In this document: positions 50,201-53,848 of the stretch, piece by piece
How the letters are laid out: every line of letters starts with the position of its first letter
How positions within the stretch are numbered: position 1 is the first letter of the stretch
Source of the DNA: Cavia porcellus
Taxonomy: Eukaryota > Chordata > Mammalia > Rodentia > Caviidae
Length of the DNA stretch: 64,000 nucleotides
NCBI RefSeq assembly: GCF_034190915.1
Contig: NW_026947490.1
Location: 63,291,494 to 63,355,493 of the forward strand
Reading direction: 5' to 3'
Made by a program: the position numbers and the translations under genes
Notes under the pieces: generated by a model
Seen by the model: only the letters and a program-made list of their open reading frames with translations
Databases searched by the model: none
What the model was told of the DNA's origin: nothing

Positions 50201-51058
50201 AGCCTCTGGCAACACTCACCTAGTTCCGTATTTTACCTAACACGCTCTTGCCCATAAAACGGATCTTCAGAGTGGTCAACATGTCCTTGACCGCCCCCAC
50301 TCCACCCAGAGCTCAGCTCTAACTACTGTCAATCCCCAATTAAACAGTCGAAGAGTACAAGACAATGCCACTGTGTCTGTTCATCTCCCTACGACAAAGT
50401 GGCAAAAAGACAAGACTTCGCTTTTTCAAAGCACTCGCACCTCGTGCTTCAGAGCGACTTTTTCTGGCTGTCTCCAGACAGACGAGTTTTCACAGCTGAC
50501 TAATTAAAAACACAAAGACGCAACAACCGGCCGGGCCCCAACAGGCCAGGAATGTGATCCAAGGCGTCTTGAAACTTGCGGAGCACATCGCTCCCCACGT
50601 ATTTAGAGATGTCCACCGGAAGCCCCCAAAACGCACAGTCACAACTACTAACTACGGACGGGGCGCCTCGGGCCCGGGAGAGGCGCCCCAGCCACCCCGC
50701 GCCACACCGCCCCGGGACGGCCGCCGCCGCCGCCACGCCCTGGCTCCGCGGCAGCTGACCGGCCGGCCGGGGTTAGGCCTTGGGCTTTTTTACGTGTGAC
50801 AGGAAAGACGGCTGTCCGAGAGCTAGGCCGGGCCAGCGGGCGCGGGAGCAGGGCCGGGGCCAGCGCGGACGGCGACGGGGGCTGAGAACAGCGTCAGCGG
50901 GGTACGCCCGGCCCGGGCCCCGGCTCCGCCCGGGGTCTGAAAACTGCAGGAGCCCAGCCGTCCTCTCCCCTGCCCACACACGCGCCTCACCTGGACTTGC
51001 CCACCCCACTCTCGCCGATGATAAGGATCTTCAGAGTGGTCAGCACGTCCTCGTCCAT
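13775..51058 (-). CDS. RAB18: RAB18 small GTPase, complete coding region in seven exons
   Basis: Joined coding exons on the minus strand: 50991-51058, 45999-46054, 31212-31273, 18675-18747, 16631-16749, 16481-16547, 13775-13950. They total 621 nt, giving 206 residues plus TAA. Seen: P-loop GESGVGKS (15-22), switch I with T40, DTAGQE (63-68), NKID (122-125), SAK (151-153), and a C-terminal CSVL prenylation motif with a second cysteine at 199. Every junction has GT-AG and keeps frame. Known for the family: RAB18 is a Rab GTPase of the endoplasmic reticulum and lipid-droplet surface, activated by the RAB3GAP1/2 complex and lost in Warburg Micro syndrome. The C-terminal cysteine is geranylgeranylated. 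Introns 1-6 are about 4.9, 14.7, 12.5, 1.9, 0.083 and 2.5 kb. No disabling change is seen, so this is the functional gene and not a processed copy. Confidence 0.98.
14515..14578 (-). mobile_element. Old ID/tRNA-type SINE remnant
   Basis: ACTGGGAATCGAACCCAGGG and CACTAAGCTACCTCTCAG match the reverse of an ID-type tRNA-derived head. No clear A tail remains. Confidence 0.55.
14618..14702 (+). repeat. GA-rich low-complexity tract
   Basis: Purine-only run dominated by GGAGAGGGGAGGAAAGAAAG, about 80 bp long. Confidence 0.85.
15197..15357 (+). mobile_element. MER5A-type hAT DNA transposon fragment
   Basis: AGGGGTTTGCAAACTTTCTC, TGTAAAGGGCCAGCTAACAA and GGCTGCCAACCCCTACTC match the ends and body of the short non-autonomous hAT-Charlie element MER5A. 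The middle part is degenerate. Confidence 0.75.
16181..16262 (+). mobile_element. ID-type SINE
   Basis: CAGGGACACAGCTCAGTGGC, GCCTGGCAAGTGCAAGGTCC and TTGATTCCTGGTACCAAAAC give the A box, B box and GGTACC end of the family. Confidence 0.85.
16313..16434 (+). mobile_element. B1 SINE
   Basis: Starts AAGCTGGGCATGGTGGTACA and contains CAGCACTCAGGAGGCTGAGG. Its 3' half is divergent and ends in AAATAAATAAAT close to the exon 6 donor. Confidence 0.85.
16481..16547 (-). CDS. RAB18: RAB18 coding exon 6
   Basis: The acceptor is CTTTTAG/GAAAAT and the donor is TTATAG/GTAAGC. It encodes E127 to I148 plus one base: [20 protein letters not shown] then FI. This is the helix and strand leading to the G5 motif. 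The exon is 67 nt. The acceptor's pyrimidine-rich stretch lies in a 12-bp tandem duplication (see Part 2). Confidence 0.97.
16548..16630 (-). other. RAB18: RAB18 intron 5, 83 bp, with a 12-bp tandem duplication
   Basis: This is close to the minimum size for an efficient mammalian intron. Two exact copies of GATAAACATGAT (plus strand) at 16554-16565 and 16566-16577 lie just upstream of the acceptor in gene orientation. Confidence 0.93.
16631..16749 (-). CDS. RAB18: RAB18 coding exon 5 (G4 motif NKID)
   Basis: The acceptor is TTTCAG/TTTATG and the donor is GATAAG/GTAAGA. It encodes V87 to K126, including [20 protein letters not shown] and the guanine-specificity motif NKID at 122-125. It is 119 nt and ends on a codon boundary. 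It is separated from exon 6 by an intron of only 83 bp. Confidence 0.97.
17209..17574 (+). mobile_element. Solo LTR, MaLR-like (intron 4)
   Basis: Starts TGTTACAGTTTGTGTCTAGA and includes GAAACCTCTACAAACTGTGA. It ends near TATTTTGTCTC..AACTAA, the layout of ERVL-MaLR LTRs. TAACAGTT occurs at both borders (17203 and 17575) as a probable target duplication. It resembles the LTR at 35862-36380. Confidence 0.6.
17683..17912 (-). mobile_element. B1-ID dimer SINE
   Basis: On the minus strand a B1 (17777-17912) is followed directly by an ID-type unit (17683-17776) and one shared A tail. Seen as GGTACTGGGGATCAAACTCA, then GTTTTGAGACAGTGTCTTGC, then GCCTCAGCCTCCCAAGTATT. Confidence 0.8.
17990..18086 (-). 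mobile_element. ID-type SINE
   Basis: TTTTTTTGGTACCAGGAAAT, GCCAGGCAGGCGCTGTGCCA and GAGCTCTCTCCCCAGC mark a reverse-strand ID. A CTC/TCT-rich tract at 17920-17975 precedes it. Confidence 0.85.
18413..18561 (-). mobile_element. B1 SINE
   Basis: Reverse-strand B1 with CACTATGCAGTTCAGGCTAC and GCCTCAGCCTCCCAAATGGA. It is flanked by near-identical TAAAGGAGAATTTA copies. Confidence 0.88.
18675..18747 (-). CDS. RAB18: RAB18 coding exon 4 (switch II, DTAGQE)
   Basis: The acceptor is TTCTAG/GATACT and the donor is TTAG/GTAAGT. It encodes residues 63-86 plus one base: [20 protein letters not shown] and the start of GVILV. D63 and Q67 are the G3 motif residues needed for Mg2+ binding and GTP hydrolysis. 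[15 protein letters not shown] is the Rab-specific switch II signature. The exon is 73 nt. Confidence 0.97.
19064..19122. repeat. (TTTA)n-(TGTA)n microsatellite, tail of a B1
   Basis: Pure TTTA repeats pass into ATGT repeats. The tract is contiguous with the reverse-strand B1 that follows and probably grew from its A tail. Confidence 0.93.
19123..19276 (-). mobile_element. B1 SINE
   Basis: CATTTTTGAGGCAGAGTTTC, both duplicated halves, and CAGGTGTGAGTCACCACATC. AATGCAAAT duplicates flank the B1 plus its microsatellite tail. Confidence 0.9.
19870..20005 (+). mobile_element. B1 SINE, old
   Basis: CATGGCAGCCCATGCTTATA, CAGCTGAGGCAAGAGGATCA and an AAAGAAAAAAGAAAAAGC tail. Confidence 0.8.
20261..20362 (-). 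mobile_element. ID-type SINE, old, with a small internal insertion
   Basis: CAGGGATCAAACTCACAATC and CTTGCACTTGCCAGGCGG are followed by a tandem-like disturbance before GCTGCTGAGCTATATTC. The middle is rearranged. Confidence 0.75.
20490..20762 (-). repeat. Polypyrimidine tract, possible antisense L1 3' UTR
   Basis: About 250 bp of nearly pure C/T on the plus strand, beginning CAGTACATAATGATCACATT. A similar arrangement starts at 22880. Purine-rich 3' UTRs are typical of L1, so both may be minus-strand L1 tails; this is inference. Confidence 0.35.
21328..21492 (+). mobile_element. B1 SINE
   Basis: CAGCTGGGTGTGGGGGCACA, GTACTCAGGAGGCTGAAGTT, then duplicated halves ending ACTACCTAGCAAGACCCTAC and an A-rich tail. 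Confidence 0.85.
22870..23130 (-). repeat. Second polypyrimidine tract, possible antisense L1 3' UTR
   Basis: C/T-rich run with ACAGCAATGATCGCACTCTT at its start and CACATTTGAACGTTTC at its end. It parallels 20490-20762 in layout. Confidence 0.35.
24850..25640 (+). pseudogene. L1 ORF1 remnant
   Basis: The coiled-coil-to-RNA-binding part of an L1 ORF1 is visible as short frames. It is split at 25216-25326 by an ID insertion. The conserved [15 protein letters not shown] block is intact, and the rest is interrupted by stops. Confidence 0.7.
25216..25326 (+). mobile_element. ID-type SINE with long A tail, inserted in L1 ORF1
   Basis: GGGGCTGGGGATATAGCTTT begins the element and an uninterrupted A run of about 37 ends it. 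AAAAAAATCTACAG is present on both sides as target duplication. Confidence 0.93.
25756..26690 (+). pseudogene. L1 ORF2 remnant, endonuclease part
   Basis: The frame at 25756-26007 carries the endonuclease start: [20 protein letters not shown], then [12 protein letters not shown] and [10 protein letters not shown]. The 26274-26528 frame carries [16 protein letters not shown], the endonuclease C-terminal block. Frameshifts separate them. Confidence 0.85.
26700..27305 (-). mobile_element. Antisense L1 ORF2 fragment nested in the L1
   Basis: The plus strand shows GGTTCCAAATGAATTTTAGG, TTCTAGTTCTGTGAAGGATG and later TTCCTTAATTTCTCTCTCAA, all typical of the reverse of L1 ORF2. The sense L1 on either side is nearly continuous across it. 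The fragment itself carries an ID at 26994-27083. Confidence 0.75.
26994..27083 (-). mobile_element. ID-type SINE
   Basis: CTGGTACTGGGGACCAAACT, GCTTGCAAGGCAGGCGCCTT and CTGAGCTAAATCACCAGCCC. TGATCTC occurs on both sides. Confidence 0.9.
27310..28545 (+). pseudogene. L1 ORF2 remnant, reverse transcriptase part
   Basis: Frames at 27436-28090 cover the region leading into reverse transcriptase, with [11 protein letters not shown] and [14 protein letters not shown] blocks in alternate frames. The FADD active-site motif is read near 28485-28510. An ID insertion at 28225-28332 and several frameshifts break it. Confidence 0.8.
28225..28332 (+). mobile_element. ID-type SINE with long A tail, inserted in L1 ORF2
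   Basis: AGGGGACAGGGATTTGACTC, AACCCAGGTACC and an A run of about 33. CTCAAAGC on each side is a probable target duplication. Confidence 0.9.
28708..28795 (+). mobile_element. ID-type SINE
   Basis: GGAACCAGAGATAGAGCTCA, GCACCTGCCTGGAAAACACA and TTTCATTCCCAGTTTC. Confidence 0.8.
28907..28990 (+). mobile_element. ID-type SINE
   Basis: GGCCAGGGACACAGTTCAGC to GGATTCCCAATACCC, with AAGAGAATATGA on both sides as target duplication. Confidence 0.85.
30058..30160 (+). mobile_element. B1 SINE, 3'-truncated
   Basis: TTAGGTAGGCATGCTAGCCT, CAAGCACTCTAGGAGGCTCA, then loss of the second half. Confidence 0.7.
30302..30390 (+). mobile_element. ID-type SINE, near consensus
   Basis: AGGGACTGGGGATTTAGATC, CACCTGCCTTGCAAGTGTGT and GAGTTCGATCCCCGGTACCA with a short A tail. 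Confidence 0.93.
30517..30624 (-). mobile_element. ID-type SINE, near consensus, exact target duplication
   Basis: Reverse-strand ID with GGTACCGGGGATCGAACTCA and GCCGCTGAGCTAAATCCCCA. CTTGATGTTGACATTTGA is repeated immediately on each side, marking a young insertion. Confidence 0.96.
31212..31273 (-). CDS. RAB18: RAB18 coding exon 3 (interswitch)
   Basis: The acceptor is TTCAAG/GTGTTG and the donor is ATATGG/GTAAGC. It encodes G42 to W62 ([20 protein letters not shown]), the two beta strands between switch I and switch II, including the invariant Rab tryptophan W62. It is 62 nt long and leaves the frame at phase 0. A HAL1-like LINE begins about 320 bp away in intron 2. Confidence 0.97.
31595..34167 (+). 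mobile_element. ORF1-only LINE (HAL1-like), copy 2, apparently full length
   Basis: It has a 5' UTR (about 31595-31940, GC-richer), then ORF1 from 31942 to a natural stop near 32757. About 1.37 kb of AT-rich 3' sequence without ORF2 follows, then a TTAAATAAAATTTAAAAA tail. An ACACAG(AG)AAAAGAGT-like sequence occurs at 31581 and 34168, a probable target duplication, so the lack of ORF2 is original to the inserted element. ORF1 lacks part of the N-terminal region seen in copy 1. It is antisense to RAB18. Confidence 0.75.
31942..32757 (+). pseudogene. HAL1-like ORF1, two premature stops
   Basis: One frame runs from 31942 through a coiled-coil part ([20 protein letters not shown]) and the RNA-binding domain to about 32757. 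TGA at 32125 and TAG at 32587 interrupt it without shifting the frame. Conserved blocks include [19 protein letters not shown] and [12 protein letters not shown], typical of L1 ORF1. The light damage suggests a fairly recent element. Confidence 0.75.
34183..34294 (-). mobile_element. ID-type SINE at the 3' border of HAL1-like copy 2
   Basis: GTACCGGGGATTGAACTCAC to CTGAGCTAAATCTCCAGCCC on the reverse strand. AGAAAAG occurs before and after it. Confidence 0.93.
34400..35800. other. Intronic sequence without recognised feature
   Basis: AT-rich; no SINE, LINE domain or exon was identified. Confidence 0.5.
35862..36380 (+). mobile_element. MaLR-like LTR split by an ID insertion
   Basis: GATAGCTTGTATCTAGATGT at the start, GAAACCTCCACAAACTGTGA and CCAAAATAAACTTTTCCTCC near the end, then TTTTGTCTCAGCAAC. 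The layout is shared with 17209-17574 and 54500-54952. Confidence 0.6.
35985..36092 (+). mobile_element. ID-type SINE inserted in the MaLR-like LTR
   Basis: GGGCTGGGGATTTAGCTCAG to GATCTCCAGTACTGATAAAA with A tail. GCCTCACCC lies on both sides as target duplication. Confidence 0.95.
36466..36555 (-). mobile_element. ID-type SINE, diverged
   Basis: GGGAATCCAACCCATGACCC, CTTGCCAGGAGGCACTTCC and a CTCTGCCCC 5' end after a poly(T) run. Confidence 0.8.
36806..36932 (+). mobile_element. B1 SINE
   Basis: GGCATGCTAATGCCTGCCTG, GAGTTCAAGGCCGACCTGGG and duplicated GGTCAAGGTTAGCCTGCACT. GAAAATGACTCAG copies flank it. Confidence 0.85.
37842..37872. repeat. 31-bp direct repeat, copy A
   Basis: Identical to 38459-38489; contains CCACCCAGAGTTTACAACTT. 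Confidence 0.88.
38459..38575. repeat. 31-bp direct repeat, copy B, followed by an ACAACTTGTTA cluster
   Basis: 38459-38489 repeats copy A exactly. Downstream to about 38575, ACAACTTGTTA and GTTACAGTTTGTTCAACTT recur several times with irregular spacing. Confidence 0.8.
38793..38907 (+). mobile_element. ID-type SINE, consensus-like
   Basis: GGGCTGGGGATTTAGCTCAG, CGGCATAAGTGCCTGCCTTG and GTTCGATCCCCGGTACCAAT, with an AAAAAGACAAAATAAATAAA tail. It is one of the least diverged copies and shows the pol III A and B boxes. Confidence 0.96.
38965..39105 (+). mobile_element. B1 SINE
   Basis: AGCAAGCCCCGCATGGTCGT, ATGAGGCAGGAGGATTATGC and TACAGGGAGACCCTGTCACA. Confidence 0.85.
40135..40305 (+). repeat. 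Old mammalian repeat fragment, DNA-transposon-like
   Basis: CTTATCCGAAATGGATGGGA, TTTTGAAGTTTTGGAATTTT and CAGATTTTGGATTTTAGACA resemble a widespread old mammalian repeat. Family not assigned. Confidence 0.35.
40490..40578 (-). mobile_element. ID-type SINE
   Basis: CCAGGTATTGAACTCAACCT and TGCTGCTGAGCTAAATCCCC on the reverse strand. Confidence 0.85.
40615..40772 (+). mobile_element. B1 SINE
   Basis: CACACTCGGGAGGCTGAGGC, the duplicated GCCTGCACTACAAAGTGAGC and CCAGAACTACATAGCAAGAC, ending in AATAAATAAATAAATAAG. Confidence 0.85.
41145..41252 (+). mobile_element. ID-type SINE with (GAAA)n tail
   Basis: GGGCCAAGAATATAGTTCAG to CCGTACC, missing part of the middle. A long A tail passes into GAAA repeats. 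Confidence 0.8.
41330..41545 (+). mobile_element. B1-ID dimer SINE, old
   Basis: B1-type half (CCCAGCTACTAGGGAAGTTG) followed by an ID-type half (GCTACAATTATAGCTCAGTG) with AAGGCCCTGGGCTGAGTACC. Confidence 0.65.
42783..42950 (+). mobile_element. B1 SINE
   Basis: GGCCAAGTGTGGCCCACACC, CAGCACTCAGGAGGCTGAGG and both duplicated halves. AAAGATATTCAAAG and AAAGATATTCAAG flank it. Confidence 0.92.
43411..43545 (+). mobile_element. B1 SINE without the second duplicated segment
   Basis: GAGGCTGGGCCTGGTGATCT, CAGCACTTGGAAAGCTGAGG, TGAGTTCAAGGCCAGCCT and ACTCTGTCTCAAAAAGAC. Confidence 0.88.
43678..43778 (+). mobile_element. B1 SINE, 5'-truncated
   Basis: TGGAATCCCAGTACTTGGGA to CATAGTAAGACCCTGTCACA. 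Confidence 0.82.
44087..44452 (+). mobile_element. LTR-like repeat, copy 1
   Basis: Starts TGTTGTAGCTTGGCATAACT and ends near GGCTGCTTGGATTCCTATA. A clearly related copy lies in the opposite orientation at 61312-61688. The TG start and size fit an LTR, but the CA end and target duplication are not clear. Confidence 0.55.
45095..45255 (+). mobile_element. B1 SINE, near consensus
   Basis: GAGCCTGGCGTGGTGGCTCA to GAGACCCCGTCTCAAAAAGG with both duplicated halves. CATGTCATAC occurs on both sides. Confidence 0.95.
45366..45556 (-). mobile_element. B1-ID dimer SINE, old, with AT-rich interruption
   Basis: An ID-type end (AATGGGATTGAACTTAGGG) and a B1-type part (CTCAGAGAGCTGGGATTAAA) are separated by a TATA-rich tract at 45432-45466. 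Confidence 0.55.
45999..46054 (-). CDS. RAB18: RAB18 coding exon 2 (switch I region)
   Basis: The acceptor is TTTTAG/CC and the donor is ATAG/GTAAGC. The exon encodes S23 to the first base of G42, including [15 protein letters not shown]. This is the effector/switch I region with the conserved threonine T40 that coordinates Mg2+ in the GTP state. The 56-nt exon enters at phase 2 and leaves at phase 1, matching exons 1 and 3. Confidence 0.97.
47084..47168 (+). mobile_element. ID-type SINE
   Basis: CTGGGGCTGGGGCTATAACT, GCACCTGTCTAGCAAACACA and TTCAATTCCCAGTGCT. Confidence 0.88.
48724..48858 (+). mobile_element. B1 SINE with a 5' internal deletion
   Basis: CAGGCATGGTGGCATACCAC jumps to GAGGCTGAGACAGGACAG, then both duplicated halves and a long A run. 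Confidence 0.88.
48906..49055 (+). mobile_element. B1 SINE
   Basis: AAGCTGGAGTGCTGGGGCAT, CCTGGGCTACAAAGTGAGCC and TCTCAAAAAGAGGAAAG. ATCCACTTATC and ATTCACTTATC flank it. Confidence 0.9.
49727..49870 (+). mobile_element. B1 SINE, 5'-truncated, otherwise near consensus
   Basis: TGTAATCCCAGCACTCAGGA to TAGCGAGACCGTCTCAAAAA, followed by an AAGAAAAAAAGAAAAG tail. Confidence 0.92.
49985..50135 (+). mobile_element. B1 SINE
   Basis: CGCAGTGCTGGTACACACCT, CACATGGGAGGCTGAGGCAA and both duplicated halves. ATCAGATGGC is duplicated at the borders. Confidence 0.92.
50245..50292 (-). pseudogene. Diverged duplicate of RAB18 coding exon 1 within intron 1
   Basis: Forty-eight bases align without gaps to exon 1 (51009-51056) at a constant offset of 764, with 39 matches by my count, 28 of 32 in the best part. 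In the exon frame it reads [16 protein letters not shown], so LTTLKI and the P-loop glycine are kept but the P-loop is altered. An in-frame TAG follows, just before an AG/GTGAGT donor-like site at 50219. It looks like a decayed exon duplication, though use as a noncoding or alternative exon cannot be excluded. Confidence 0.6.
50991..51058 (-). CDS. RAB18: RAB18 coding exon 1 (start codon, P-loop)
   Basis: ATG at 51058-51056 opens residues 1-22 plus two bases of codon 23. The peptide begins [10 protein letters not shown] and carries the nucleotide-binding P-loop GESGVGKS, with K21 and S22 contacting phosphate and Mg2+. The donor is AG/GTGAGG at 50990. The start is fixed by the match to the known RAB18 N-terminus and by its position in the CpG island. 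A diverged copy of this exon lies about 764 bp away inside intron 1 (50245-50292). Confidence 0.98.
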
Positions 51059-51180
51059 CCTGTACGGTCTCAGCCCTAAGCGCGGCCGGCCACTGTGTGC
51101 GCCTCTCAACCCTTCTCGCCCAGAGCAAGCCGCGCATGCGCAACACCACTTTCCTAGTATGCGGAGTGTTTAGATCGCGG
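51059..51180 (-). promoter_or_regulatory. RAB18: RAB18 5' UTR and probable transcription start region
   Basis: This GC-rich sequence immediately precedes the RAB18 start codon and contains an NRF1-like palindrome. There is no TATA box, which is usual for a CpG-island housekeeping promoter with dispersed initiation. The exact start site is not visible from sequence. Confidence 0.5.
51132..51141. promoter_or_regulatory. NRF1-like site 1
   Basis: GCGCATGCGC is a perfect match to the palindromic NRF1 core, about 75 bp upstream of the RAB18 ATG. Confidence 0.7.
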
Positions 51181-51216
51181 ACGCCGCGACGACCCAGTTC
51201 CGCCTCCAGGCAACTC

Positions 51217-51228
51217 TGCGCCTGCGCA
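51217..51228. promoter_or_regulatory. NRF1-like site 2
   Basis: TGCGCCTGCGCA is a near-consensus NRF1 palindrome, about 160 bp upstream of the RAB18 ATG. Confidence 0.6.
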
Positions 51229-51272
51229 CACCCAGGGGCTCAGGAGTGTTTCCGGTACAAAGGCGTCTTCGG

Positions 51273-51282
51273 GCGCATGCGC
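51273..51282. promoter_or_regulatory. NRF1-like site 3
   Basis: GCGCATGCGC is a second perfect NRF1 core, at the upstream edge of the CpG island. An ETS-type TTCCGG lies nearby at 51250-51255. Confidence 0.65.
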
Positions 51283-51289
51283 TTTTAGG

Positions 51290-51880
51290 GTTCGCTGTTC
51301 ATGAGTTGGCTGGTGTTATTGCAAGTGCTGAGGTTTATGCTGAGTAATCCTAAAATTACGGAGTTTGGGGAGTGAGTAGGAAGTTCTCTTGTTTCAGCAG
51401 CTACTCCTGACAGCTGCTTCGCGGTGCATTGTTTTTGGAAGCAGATTGTTTGAAATATAGGTTCAACTCCTCTGTAAAAAAGTTTATCTTACTGAGTTGA
51501 GTGACCAGCCATCTTGATAAGTATTAAAATACAATAGATGGAACAGGGACTTTGGACAAAGAATGAACTCTCGCAGGCAATATGAAATGCGGGCCACTGC
51601 CTGCTAAAGAGTGGTACAACGACTCTCTACTAAGATCTGAGCTTTGAGGAATTTAAAATGCAAGATTACTGGCTTTTTCCTCTTAAAATTTGTTTCCCTT
51701 AAACCCTGTATGTTTAAGAACTGGGCTAGAAGCCTGAGTTCCAATTGGTCCTTTCACATCCACAGAGCCATCTGAGATAGGTGGCCACTAAACAATTTAG
51801 CAACTAAAGTGCTCTGCTTGTCTAGCATTAGCCCTGGATGGGGAGGCTAGGGAACCCCTACTAGAAACCAAGAGTTTCCA
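51290..51880. other. Upstream flank of RAB18, no recognised feature
   Basis: Composition returns to AT-rich after about 51430. No exon of a divergent gene is visible. Confidence 0.5.
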
Positions 51881-51883
51881 ATT

Positions 51884-52036
51884 GAAGCCGGGCCTGGTGG
51901 CTCACGCCTGTAAATCCAGCACTCTGGAGGCTGAGGCAAGAGGATCCTTGAGAGTTCGAAACCAGCTTAGGCTACAAAGTAAACTCAAGGCCAGCCTAAA
52001 CTGCACAGAGAGACCCCATCTCAGAAAGACAGAAAA
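51884..52036 (+). mobile_element. B1 SINE, first of a tandem pair
   Basis: GAAGCCGGGCCTGGTGGCTC to GAGACCCCATCTCAGAAAGA with both duplicated halves. Confidence 0.95.
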
Positions 52037-52039
52037 AAA

Positions 52040-52197
52040 AGCCGGGTATGGTGGCTCAAGCCTGTAATCCCAGCACTAGAGGCTGAAGTGGGAGGATCCT
52101 TGCAAGTTTGAGACCACCCTGGGCTACAAAGTGAGCTCAAGGCCAGCCTGAACTGCATGGTGAGACCCCATCTCAAAAAAAGACAGAGAAAAAAAAA
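52040..52197 (+). mobile_element. B1 SINE, second of a tandem pair
   Basis: AGCCGGGTATGGTGGCTCAA to CCCCATCTCAAAAAAAGACA. It was probably inserted in the A tail of the preceding B1. Confidence 0.95.
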
Positions 52198-52749
52198 CCT
52201 CTCCTAACCCCCTCCTTTGGTTTGGGATTTCATTTCTAGATGTTGCCACGAATTTGTCACATTTGACATGTAACAGGTAGGGAACCATTGTATGTGTCGT
52301 AATACCGTCTTGTTTTGCTCAGTACACTAGTTCCCCAGACTGTTTCCCCATCTCTTATAAAGACTATAGTTAACTAAAACTATAAAGACTAAGTTAACTA
52401 AAGTGCTTTACAAAACATATGAACAGGTGTTTAAGTGTTACCTTCTAAGATTAGACTGAAAATTATCCTTCCATGTTAATTCATCTTGAAAGGGAGATGT
52501 AGACTTAAATCAGGTGCAACTTCAAACCAAATATTCCTGCTCAAAAGAACTTGGACAACATGATTACAAGAATTCTACGTATGTACCTTGTCTCTTTCAC
52601 TAAATTGTAAATAAATCTTAGTAAAGGTACCAAACTTTATATATAATACCTAGCCAAGTTCCTGATATGTGGCAGGCACTAGAGAAACATTAGTTCTTAT
52701 GTCTTATTTTCCTATGCTTGAAGCTAAGCCCTATGCAACAAACATTTCA

Positions 52750-52792
52750 ATATATATGCATATATATATATATATATATATGATATATAACT
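52750..52792. repeat. (TA)n microsatellite
   Basis: ATATATGCATATATATATAT run of about 40 bp. Confidence 0.95.
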
Positions 52793-53019
52793 TAGAATAA
52801 GTTGAGGAATAGCTCTTCATCAGGTAACCAAATGCTTCCTTCAGGTCTTTACATAAATTTTGATTTCTTAATGAAATTACTTTCCTGTCTAGACTTCTAA
52901 AATGTCCAGATCCCTGTGGCATTCCCTATATCTCTTGGCACTATTTTTCTGCATAACACTTCATCACTTTTTGAAATTATTTTTTATTGTTTAATTTGTT
53001 CATTGTCTAATCCTCCCCA

Positions 53020-53150
53020 AAGAGAAGTCCCTTCAGAACAAGGAGATTTTTTTTACTTCTTTGTTGACTGATGTATCTGCCTCAGTACTAGTGCATCCTT
53101 ACCACATAATATATGCTTTATAAATATCTGGTGAATTAATTAAATTGACT
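53020..53150 (+). repeat. L2 LINE 3' end
   Basis: The order CCCTTCAGAACAAGGAG, TATCTGCCTCAGTACTAGTG and TTATAAATATCTGGTGAATT matches the L2 terminal region. Confidence 0.5.
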
Positions 53151-53629
53151 AAATGTTCTAGAGTCTGTTCCTAACCTTGAAGAATGATGTTGTGAGTCAA
53201 CTTCAACCTCAGAAAACAGTCCTTGAAATCTCGATCAAGTCTATAGTTTACATTTGGCCATAACATCAGGATTTTAGTTAGGGTTTTAACTGCTGTGAAG
53301 TTTGTCTGTGGTCTAGGGCAGTGATTCTAAAAGTAGAGTCCCCAGATTCCTAGAGGTCTTGGGGAGAGGGTGTCCTCAAATCAACTTTTTGTGTAATTAT
53401 TTAAAAGGTTACTGTTAAACAGCTTACCAGCTCATAATAACCCTGCAGGCTTCCAGAGGGTACATTATATGTGGTATCAAAACAGACTGAAGAAACAATA
53501 TGCAAATTCAGCTGTTTTCTATTAAGCTACATATCAGATTTGATAAAATGCCTAGCAGTCACTCTTCTCATTAATTTTTGTTTTAAAGTAGTTATTTTTT
53601 TATTTTTTTATTTTATTTTATTTTATTTT

Positions 53630-53731
53630 ATTTTTTTTTTCTCTTTTTCTTTTTTTATCGGTACCAGGGATCGAACTCAGGACAGCCTGCTTGCAAGGCA
53701 GGTGCTTATGCCGCTGAGCTAAATCCCCAGC
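53630..53731 (-). mobile_element. ID-type SINE, left partner of an inverted pair
   Basis: ATCGGTACCAGGGATCGAAC and TGCCGCTGAGCTAAATCCCC on the reverse strand, after a (TTTTA)n tract at about 53600-53632. TAGTTATTTTTTT borders both sides. Confidence 0.95.
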
Positions 53732-53760
53732 TTAGTTATTTTTTTTTAAAAGCAACTTTT

Positions 53761-53848
53761 GGGACTGGGGATTTAGCTCAGCGGCTTAAGCGCCTGCCTT
53801 GCAAGTGCATGGTCGTGAGTTCGATTCCTGGTACCGGAAAAAAAATTA
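53761..53848 (+). mobile_element. ID-type SINE, right partner of an inverted pair
   Basis: GGGACTGGGGATTTAGCTCA to GATTCCTGGTACCGGAAAAA. Head-to-head with the copy ending at 53731, with about 30 bp between them. Confidence 0.95.

Larger units (their letters stand above)
46055..50990 (-). other. RAB18: RAB18 intron 1
   Basis: About 4.9 kb, GT-AG. It begins inside the CpG island and contains B1 and ID copies and the diverged exon 1 duplicate. 46100-47080 and 47170-48720 show no recognised feature. Confidence 0.9.
50640..51290. promoter_or_regulatory. RAB18: CpG island over RAB18 exon 1
   Basis: CpG dinucleotides and G/C runs are dense here, including GGCCGGCCGGGG near 50760 and several CCGCCG runs. 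The surrounding tens of kilobases are AT-rich and CpG-poor. The block covers the start of intron 1, exon 1 and the upstream promoter. It is the only CpG island in the window. Confidence 0.9.

Noticed and set aside
50500..51149. Several overlapping open frames on both strands in the CpG island
   Set aside because: Stop codons are rare in GC-rich DNA. Only the short RAB18 exon 1 is supported by family identity and splice sites.
51290..51880. Possible divergent gene sharing the RAB18 promoter
   Set aside because: No open frame, splice site or recognisable exon was found on the plus strand next to the island.
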